The notes below the pieces were generated by a model. The model was not told the origin of the DNA and made no database searches. It saw nothing but the letters and a program-made list of their open reading frames with translations. A DNA stretch of 64,000 nt, from NCBI RefSeq assembly GCF_038594605.1, contig NZ_JBCFZM010000002.1:496001-560000 (forward strand). The letters run 5' to 3'. Shown here one piece after another: positions 58,901 to 64,000 of this stretch (positions are counted from its first letter, which is position 1; every line of letters begins with the position of its first letter). This DNA is from Alteriqipengyuania bathyomarina_B (GTDB taxonomy: Bacteria; Pseudomonadota; Alphaproteobacteria; Sphingomonadales; Sphingomonadaceae). A program made the position numbers and the translations under genes.

Positions 58901-60622
58901 CCCCGGTCGAGTTGGGACGATTACGACAAGGGCCTGATTTCCAAGGGCGGCATGGTTGTCGCCCGGACCGAGAAATCGATTTCGCTGTCGAAGCAGGCGC
59001 GCAAGGCGCTGGGCACCGATCTCGATGAGGTCGACCCCGACACGCTCATCTCGATCATCCTCAAGGCGCCGGCGGACCTGCTGTGGTTCGGCGGTATCGG
59101 GACCTATGTGAAGGCCGAGAGAGAGAACAACATCCAGGTCGGCGACCCCGCCAACGACGCGCTGCGCGTCAATGGCGAAGACCTGCGCGTGAAGGTGATC
59201 GGCGAAGGCGCCAATCTCGGCGTGACGCAGGCGGGCCGGATCGAGTTCGCATTGAACGGCGGCCGCCTGAACACCGATTTCATCGACAATTCGGCAGGCG
59301 TCGACTGTTCCGACAACGAGGTGAACATCAAGATCGCGCTCGCTGCCGCGCGGCGCGCCGACCTGTTGACCGAGGAAGATCGCAACGCGCTGCTCGCTTC
59401 GATGACCGAAGAGGTCGCGGAGATCGTGCTGGAAGACAACCGGCTGCAGGCGCTCGCCATCTCGATCGCCGAACAGCGCGGCGAGGCGGCGACCGCATCG
59501 ACGATCCGCCTGATCGAGACGCTCGAAGACGCAGGCATGCTCGACCGTCGGACCGAAGGGATCGCAGACAACGAAACCTTCACGCGCCGTGCGGGCGAAG
59601 GCGCGGGCCTGACCCGGCCCGAGCTTGCAGTACTGCTGTCGAGCAGCAAGCTGACCTTGCAGGACGCGATCGAAGCGGGCGATCTTACCCGCGATCCGGC
59701 GATGGAAAGCACGCTGTTCGGATATTTCCCGACCCCCTTGCGCGAGAAATATGCCGAGCAGATTCGCGAGCACCGGCTGCGCAACGAGATCATTGCAACC
59801 GATCTTGCGAACCGCATCGTCAACCGGCTGGGCATTGTTCATCCGTTCGAGCTGGCGGAGGAAGAAGGTGTCGGCCTTAACGACGTGGCGACGGCCTTTG
59901 TCACCGCCGACCGTCTGCTCGACATTCAGAGCATCTGGGATGCGCTCGACACCGCCGACATGCCCGAAAGCATGCGGCTGACGCTGTTCGACCGGGTCGC
60001 GACCGCGATGCGCATCCAGATGGCCGATGCCATCCGGGTATGCGGCACCTCGTCGCCCAGCGCCGCCGTGGCGGACCTTCGCCCCACGCTCGAAGTCCTG
60101 CGGGAGGGGACGGTCGATCTGCTCGCGGCGGAAACCCGCCAGCGCTCGGCCAGGATGCGCGCCGAATTCGTCAAGGGCGGCGCGCCCGAGACGGTCGCAG
60201 CACAGGTCGCCCATCTGTTCGATCTCGATGGCGGCATCGGCATCGCGCGGCTTGCCAGCGATCTGGAGCTTGAGCCCCGCAGCGTGGCCAAGGCGTTCTC
60301 GGATTTGGGCGGCCAGCTCGGTCTCGACTGGGCGCAGGGGACCGCGGCGCTGATGTCTCCCTCCGATGTGTGGGACCGGCTGCTCGTCGCAGGGCTGGCA
60401 CGTGATTTCCAGCACATGCGGCTCGAATTCCTCCAGCGGATTTGCGATCAGGACGATGGCGCCGGCGCACCTTGCGAGAAGGTAGAGGCATGGATCGCCG
60501 CGCATGAGGCGGAGGTGCGGCAGTTCCGCTCGATGATCCGGCGGGCGCAGGCGCAAAACCCGGTGGAGCCCGCGACACTGGCGCAGATCGCCAGCCAGGC
60601 CCGAAACCTGCTGAACCGGTAA
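55931..60622 (+). CDS. gdhB: NAD-specific glutamate dehydrogenase, large type
   Basis: A 1563-residue oxidative deaminase of glutamate to 2-oxoglutarate and ammonia, of the very large NAD-GDH class with long N- and C-terminal regulatory domains. The catalytic core has LRWSDRRDDFRTEVLGLMKA, the Lys in PTGAKGGFYPKQ (about residue 805) and CGDMSGDVFGNGML (about 941); GEGANLGVTQ and NTDFIDNSAGVDCSDNEVN lie in the dinucleotide part. The ATG at 55931 is chosen over one at 55913, six codons earlier. A flavoprotein gene follows by 13 bases. Confidence 0.95.
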   Translation: MAGDNKQSEAALHEQLATRIRESLLPVDQPFDDSALEEAASFVLETASSRPSGEPAISIAEGNSVGRKLRMAIVNDDMPFLVDSISAQIAAFGLSIDRLVHPVVHARRDDEGTLIELPSKASGAPRESMIYLETEHAEQAAREELEADLRVTLADVRASVEDWAAMRKAMQQDGQSLNDSEGAGLLEWLSGGMLTQLGHIQRYRDGREENALGICRSSARQILADASYDRAFAWFDDPANADARIPLIVKANRVSNVHRRVPLDLFLVPVKEGGEIVAVSIHAGIWTSAALSTDPHAVPRLRRQLSELMAELDFDPEGHAGKALVHALTALPHDLVIGFRDEDVRRVATTTMSLTDRPRPRLAIVEAPLARHLFAFVWLPRDLMSTAVRQQIQALLEESTGSTLLDWSLEIEGGALALLRFVLDFRESRVRYKAEDLETRVQEMLRAWAEAVETELGKLVDADLAATLARRYADNFPAFYRAASGAEEAALDILRMRELFSHSGDEDPDRSRRGVRLRRDATQADGRLRLKIYQNEGTLPLSEAVPALENFGLKTNSEVPALLADGSLGTIHDFHCELEAGVDQDALLDRAPEIEAAIAAVLNGLAEDDPFNRLVLDVALGAREAEWLRSIYRYLRQTGMGFTIYTVVDALARAPKVTRAIIALFIARHDPAFEGDRAEAEEAAQEAIKDGLQQVAAINDDRLLRLYRSVVEAMLRTNAFALHPDIALSYKFDSAKVPGLPKPIPFREIFVYSRRVEGIHLRAGAVARGGLRWSDRRDDFRTEVLGLMKAQRVKNAVIVPTGAKGGFYPKQLPDPAQDRDGWAAEGQASYEIFIRSLLSITDNIVNDQVVHPDGVRILDNPDPYFVVAADKGTARFSDVANAIAESRDFWLDDAFASGGSNGYDHKAMGITARGGWVSVQRHFLELGIDVQTEPTKVVGCGDMSGDVFGNGMLLSKAIRLVAAFDHRHIFIDPDPDPAQSWEERKRLFDLPRSSWDDYDKGLISKGGMVVARTEKSISLSKQARKALGTDLDEVDPDTLISIILKAPADLLWFGGIGTYVKAERENNIQVGDPANDALRVNGEDLRVKVIGEGANLGVTQAGRIEFALNGGRLNTDFIDNSAGVDCSDNEVNIKIALAAARRADLLTEEDRNALLASMTEEVAEIVLEDNRLQALAISIAEQRGEAATASTIRLIETLEDAGMLDRRTEGIADNETFTRRAGEGAGLTRPELAVLLSSSKLTLQDAIEAGDLTRDPAMESTLFGYFPTPLREKYAEQIREHRLRNEIIATDLANRIVNRLGIVHPFELAEEEGVGLNDVATAFVTADRLLDIQSIWDALDTADMPESMRLTLFDRVATAMRIQMADAIRVCGTSSPSAAVADLRPTLEVLREGTVDLLAAETRQRSARMRAEFVKGGAPETVAAQVAHLFDLDGGIGIARLASDLELEPRSVAKAFSDLGGQLGLDWAQGTAALMSPSDVWDRLLVAGLARDFQHMRLEFLQRICDQDDGAGAPCEKVEAWIAAHEAEVRQFRSMIRRAQAQNPVEPATLAQIASQARNLLNR

Positions 60623-60635
60623 CGGAGCGATTGGG

Positions 60636-61877
60636 ATGAGCTTTGCGGATGTCCTGATCGTGGGCGGCGGGCATGGCGGGGCGCAGGCCGCGCTCGCGCT
60701 GAGGCAACGCGGGTTTACGGGCCGCGTGGTGATGATCGCGCGCGAGCCGTCACTGCCTTACGAGCGTCCGCCGCTGTCCAAGGATTACCTCGCAGGCACC
60801 CGTCCGTTCGAAAAGATGCTGATCCGCCCCGAAAGCTTCTGGGCTGAACGCGATATCGAAATCCGCAGCCGCTGCGCGGTGGTCGCGATCAATCCGCAAC
60901 TGCGCAGCGTCGAACTGAGCGACGGCAGCCGGCTCGACTATCATTCGCTGATCTGGGCGGCGGGCGGCGACCCCCGGCGCCTGTCGTGCCCCGGTGCCGA
61001 TCTCGATGGCATCCATTCGATCCGCACCCGCGCCGATGTCGACCGGATACGCGCGCAGATGGACGGCGGGGTCAGGCGCGTCGCGGTGATCGGCGGCGGC
61101 TATATCGGGCTGGAGGCGGCGGCGGTGTTCCGCACGGCGGGCCTGCCGGTCACCGTGATCGAACGCGAAGGCCGGGTGCTCAGCCGCGTGGCGGGGCCAG
61201 AACTGTCGGATTTCTACGAGGCCGAACACCGGCGCCAGGGCGTGGAGCTGATGCTGGGCCAGACGGTCGAAACTCTGTTCGGCGACGATGATGGCAAGGT
61301 GCGCGCCGTGGGCTACACCGACGAGAATGGTGCAAGCGGCGAGATCGAGGCCGATCTGGTGATCGTGGGCATCGGCATCGTGCCCGCTGTCGGCCCGCTG
61401 CTGGCTGCGGGTGCGGCGGGCACCAACGGCGTCGACGTGGACGATTTCTGCCGCACCAGCCTCGACGATACCTATGCCATCGGCGACTGCGCGGCGCACG
61501 CCAATCCTTATGCCGACAACAAGGTGGTCCGCCTCGAATCGGTGCAGAACGCGACCGATATGGCCAACACCGTGGCCAAGCACCTCACCGGCACGCGCGA
61601 GCCCTACGACACGATCCCGTGGTTCTGGTCCAACCAGTACGATCTGCGCCTCCAGACGGTCGGCTTTTCGACCGAGGACGATGAGTGCGTCATGCGCGGT
61701 GACCCTGAGAGCCGCAGCTTTTCGGTCGTATACCTGCGCGATGGGCGCGTCGCCGCGCTCGACTGCGTCAATGCCACGCGCGACTACGCGCAGGGACGGC
61801 GGCTGATCGAGGCGCGCAGCGAACCCGACCGCGATGCGCTCGCCGATCCGGATGTGGCGCTGAAGAGTCTCTTGTAG
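60636..61877 (+). CDS. FAD-dependent ferredoxin/rubredoxin reductase-like oxidoreductase
   Basis: A 413-residue flavoprotein. The FAD site GGGHGGAQAAL, the NAD(P)H site VAVIGGGYIGLEAAAVF, the ATG-like loop AAGGDPRRL and the second FAD motif TYAIGDCAAH are present, followed by the reductase C-terminal domain (PWFWSNQYDLRLQTVG). This is the pattern of reductases feeding ferredoxin or rubredoxin to oxygenases such as P450s. No ferredoxin gene is adjacent. It begins 13 bases after the GDH stop. Confidence 0.9.
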   Translation: MSFADVLIVGGGHGGAQAALALRQRGFTGRVVMIAREPSLPYERPPLSKDYLAGTRPFEKMLIRPESFWAERDIEIRSRCAVVAINPQLRSVELSDGSRLDYHSLIWAAGGDPRRLSCPGADLDGIHSIRTRADVDRIRAQMDGGVRRVAVIGGGYIGLEAAAVFRTAGLPVTVIEREGRVLSRVAGPELSDFYEAEHRRQGVELMLGQTVETLFGDDDGKVRAVGYTDENGASGEIEADLVIVGIGIVPAVGPLLAAGAAGTNGVDVDDFCRTSLDDTYAIGDCAAHANPYADNKVVRLESVQNATDMANTVAKHLTGTREPYDTIPWFWSNQYDLRLQTVGFSTEDDECVMRGDPESRSFSVVYLRDGRVAALDCVNATRDYAQGRRLIEARSEPDRDALADPDVALKSLL

Positions 61878-61897
61878 GGCCGAGCTTTAACATTGGT

Positions 61898-61984
61898 CGT
61901 CACCCCGGACTTGATCCGGGGTCCCGCTGCTTCTTGGATCACTGCAGAAAGAAAGCGGGATCCCGGATCAAGTCCGGGATGACG
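61898..61984. repeat. Paired palindromic intergenic repeat (type 3)
   Basis: Arms 61898-61928 and 61954-61984 (31 bases each) are inverted copies with two mismatches and a 25-base loop. Each arm folds on itself (ccccgg...ccgggg on the left, tcccgg...ccggga on the right), and the two mismatches are a compensatory CG to TA change inside the arm hairpin. The element lies between convergent genes and probably ends transcription from both sides. The queG stop codon lies within it. Confidence 0.88.
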
Positions 61985-63062
61985 GGATGGGGGTGTTGTG
62001 CTTGAGCCTGGCCACCGCCCATTGCGCCGCTTCCCCGACCACCGGGTCCGGGTCCTCCAGCAGAGCCTCCACCGGCGCCAGCAACTCGGCCTCGCCGCTA
62101 TTGCCCGCCGCGATCAGGCAATTGCGCACGAACCGATTACGCCCGATCCGCTTGATCGGCGATTTGCTGAACAGCACGCGAAAGCCCGCATCATCGAGCG
62201 TCAGGAGGTCGGCGAGGCGCGGCCTGACTAGCTCGGCGCGCGGCAGAAAGGCGCGGTTCGCCGCGCCGCTTTGCGCGAACTTGTTCCACGGGCACACTGC
62301 CAGGCATTCGTCGCAGCCATAGATGCGGTTGCCGATGGCTTTGCGAAACTCCTCGGGAATAGGCCCATCGTGCTCGATCGTGAGGTAGGAGATGCAGCGC
62401 CGCGCATCGATCCGGTAGGCATGCGGGAAGGCGTCGGTCGGGCAGGCATCCTGGCAGGCGCGGCACGATCCGCAGCGGTCCTCGTGCGGGCCGTCGGGCT
62501 CGAAAGGCAGCGTGGTGTAGACCGCGCCGAGGAACAGCCAGCTGCCATGCTCCATGCTGACCAGATTGGTGTGCTTGCCCTGCCATCCCACGCCTGCACG
62601 CTGCGCCAGCGGCTTCTCCATCACCGGCGCAGTGTCGACGAACAGCTTGAGCCGCGTATTGCCCAAGCCCCGCGCTTCGGCCTCTGCGACCAGCCAGCGG
62701 GCGAGCGCCTTGAGCGCCTTCTTGAGCACGACGTGATAATCCTGCCCCTGCGCATAGACCGAAATCCGCGCCCGATCCCCCGGCTCTGCCACCAGCGGAT
62801 CGTCCGACGGGGCGTAGCTCGCGCCCAGCGCAATGACGCTGCGCGCCTCGGGCCACATGCCCTGGGGGCCGGCGCGGACGGACGGGTCGCGCTCCATCCA
62901 CCCCATGGAGCCGTGATAGCCCGCCTCCAGCCACGCGCTCAGCCGCTCGGCCATCACCGGGTCGTCATGCGCCCCGGCGAATGCGACGCTCACAAAGCCG
63001 AGTTCACGCGCCTTTTCGACGAGGTCGGTTTGCAGTTGGTCGATTGTCGCCGCTGTCGGCAT
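61968..63062 (-). CDS. queG: Epoxyqueuosine reductase
   Basis: A 364-residue cobalamin-dependent iron-sulfur enzyme for the last step of queuosine synthesis in tRNA. Two 4Fe-4S clusters are seen as CGSCRACQDACPTDAF and CDECLAVCPWNKF. The N-terminal VDTAPVMEKPLAQRAGVGWQGKHTN carries the catalytic Asp region. The C-terminal HEAT-like end EDPDPVVGEAAQWAVA is retained. The last residues (PSSRT) and the stop are encoded by the neighbouring palindromic repeat. The ATG at 63062 fits the family start; a longer frame upstream lacks similarity. Confidence 0.94.
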   Translation of the reverse strand: MPTAATIDQLQTDLVEKARELGFVSVAFAGAHDDPVMAERLSAWLEAGYHGSMGWMERDPSVRAGPQGMWPEARSVIALGASYAPSDDPLVAEPGDRARISVYAQGQDYHVVLKKALKALARWLVAEAEARGLGNTRLKLFVDTAPVMEKPLAQRAGVGWQGKHTNLVSMEHGSWLFLGAVYTTLPFEPDGPHEDRCGSCRACQDACPTDAFPHAYRIDARRCISYLTIEHDGPIPEEFRKAIGNRIYGCDECLAVCPWNKFAQSGAANRAFLPRAELVRPRLADLLTLDDAGFRVLFSKSPIKRIGRNRFVRNCLIAAGNSGEAELLAPVEALLEDPDPVVGEAAQWAVARLKHNTPIPSSRT

Positions 63063-63106
63063 GGACGGGGTTGCTCCTTCGCGCGCGCCACGGCACGGTC
63101 GATCCG

Positions 63107-64000
63107 ATGGACGACCTGCTAGACCAAGCACAGGGGCGCGACAAACCCGTGGCGACAAACGATTATGCGATCGAGGCCCGCGGCCTCGTCAAACGGTTCG
63201 GCAACACGCTGGCCGTGAACGGCGTGGACATCACCGTGCCGCGCGGCGCGATCTACGGCATTCTCGGCCCTAATGGCGCGGGCAAGACCACCACCTTGCG
63301 CATGATTCTGGGCATTATCGACCCCGACGAGGGCGTGCGCCGCATCTTCGGCGAGGATCGCCCGCAGCGCATCGCCCGCCGGATCGGGTACCTGCCCGAA
63401 GAGCGCGGGCTCTACCCCGCGATGAAGGCGCCCGACGCGATCGCATTCATGGGCAGCTTGCGCGGCCTGCCCCGTCTCGAAGGCCGTCGGCGCGGTATCG
63501 CAATGATGGAGGAATATGGCCTCGGCCATGCGGTCGAGAAGAAGATCAAGGAATTGTCGAAGGGCATGGCGCAGACCGTCCAGCTGCTCGGCACGCTGGT
63601 CCACAAGCCCGACCTGGTGATCCTCGACGAGCCGTTTTCGGGCCTCGATGCGATCAACCAGGGCAAGCTGGAAGGGCTTATCCGCCAGTTGGCGGAAGAC
63701 GGCACCACGGTCATCTTCTCCACCCATGTCATCCACCATGCCGAACGCCTGTGCAGCGATGTCGCGATCATTGCGGGTGGCAAGGTGCCCTACGCCGGAT
63801 CGGTGGAGGTAGCGCGCGACCGCCTGCCGCCGCAGGTGCGTCTGGAGACCGAGAACGAGGATGGCCCGTGGCGCGCAGCCCTGCCCGACAGCGCCACGCG
63901 CAACGGCGCGGCGTGGGTGTTCGAAGTGCCCGATACGGGGATCGAGCCGCTGCTGCGAAGCCTGATCGAAGGCAATGCCGGCATCCGCTCGCTCTCGATC
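63107..64000 (+). CDS. ABC transporter ATP-binding protein, 3' end outside window
   Basis: At least 298 codons, open to the window edge. Walker A GPNGAGKTT (about residue 54), signature ELSKGMAQTVQ, Walker B LVILDEPFSGLDA and the H-loop FSTHVIHHAERLC define an ABC-2 type exporter ATPase; the section after about residue 225 corresponds to the DUF4162-like end of NatA-type subunits. A permease gene is expected just downstream. Start at 63107 is tentative; a GTG 14 codons later is also possible. Divergent from queG. Confidence 0.88.
   Translation, partial: MDDLLDQAQGRDKPVATNDYAIEARGLVKRFGNTLAVNGVDITVPRGAIYGILGPNGAGKTTTLRMILGIIDPDEGVRRIFGEDRPQRIARRIGYLPEERGLYPAMKAPDAIAFMGSLRGLPRLEGRRRGIAMMEEYGLGHAVEKKIKELSKGMAQTVQLLGTLVHKPDLVILDEPFSGLDAINQGKLEGLIRQLAEDGTTVIFSTHVIHHAERLCSDVAIIAGGKVPYAGSVEVARDRLPPQVRLETENEDGPWRAALPDSATRNGAAWVFEVPDTGIEPLLRSLIEGNAGIRSLSI

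Noticed and set aside
57437..60556. Long antisense frame (1039 codons) opposite the NAD-GDH gene
   Set aside because: It mirrors codon usage of the GC-rich gene on the other strand, has no domain similarity I can see, and the sense gene has all catalytic motifs.
1..64000. tRNA, rRNA, CRISPR array, prophage, IS or attachment site
   Set aside because: No cloverleaf-like tRNA, no rRNA segments, no regularly spaced repeats, and no transposase, integrase or phage genes were seen.

Overview
The window is about 64 kb of GC-rich chromosome. Gene content and order point to an alphaproteobacterium of the order Sphingomonadales, most likely an Erythrobacteraceae-type marine or freshwater heterotroph; this is inference from gene families and order, not from a marker gene. 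Supporting signs are the blocks DUF3576-leuS-lptE-holA and rnd-lptC-lptA, a very large NAD-glutamate dehydrogenase, an exosortase-A type polysaccharide pair, intracellular PHA enzymes, and palindromic intergenic repeats. I see no rRNA, tRNA, CRISPR array, prophage or insertion sequence. Coding density is high.

Layout. 1-8 kb: the 3' part of ribA, a GNAT acetyltransferase, a beta-helix protein, an acyl-CoA dehydrogenase plus thiolase pair, phenylalanine hydroxylase, a repeat-rich lipoprotein and uppP. 8-20 kb: an M13 peptidase, an MsbA-like ABC exporter, PHA depolymerase, several small envelope proteins, a second thiolase with a MaoC hydratase, and the exosortase-A-associated ligase divergent from its glycosyltransferase. 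20-30 kb: a membrane protein with a long acidic tail, ung, and rnd-lptC-lptA facing holA-lptE-leuS-DUF3576. 30-45 kb: an acetoacetyl-CoA reductase, hydrolases, murA, galU, a flotillin/YqiJ pair, an AMP-forming acyl-CoA ligase, an M23 peptidase and the operon glnE-bcp-DUF455. 44-50 kb: an M28 peptidase, agmatine deiminase, a TauE-like exporter, thrS and a DEDDh exoribonuclease. 50-55 kb: a run of tiny membrane proteins with an XRE regulator, hydrolases and PhoD. 55-64 kb: the NAD-glutamate dehydrogenase, a ferredoxin-reductase-like flavoprotein, queG and the start of an ABC exporter.

How the genes work together. Much of the window serves the envelope: undecaprenyl phosphate recycling (uppP), peptidoglycan (murA, M23), LPS export (lptA/C/E, MsbA-like exporter), sugar nucleotides (galU) and exosortase-linked polysaccharide. 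A second theme is acyl-CoA and PHA metabolism (two thiolases, ACAD, MaoC, PhaB-like reductase, PHA depolymerase, acyl-CoA ligase). A third is nitrogen (glnE, NAD-GDH, agmatine deiminase, phhA).

The most interesting observation is a short reading frame too small for ordinary gene calling, 50759-50830 on the minus strand. It encodes a 23-residue peptide with seven consecutive threonine codons. It lies directly upstream of the exoribonuclease-thrS unit, behind a promoter placed so that transcription would begin at the AUG, and it is followed by mutually exclusive hairpins. This looks like a threonine-sensing transcription or translation attenuator for threonyl-tRNA synthetase. Other notable points are a 16-bp tandem duplication that separates two otherwise fused reading frames (20794-20829), paired palindromic repeats with compensatory changes (17270, 26313, 61898), a cassette of small membrane proteins with an XRE regulator (50968-52164), and three small ORFs, two of them coupled by overlapping stop and start codons (19262, 37773, 47230).
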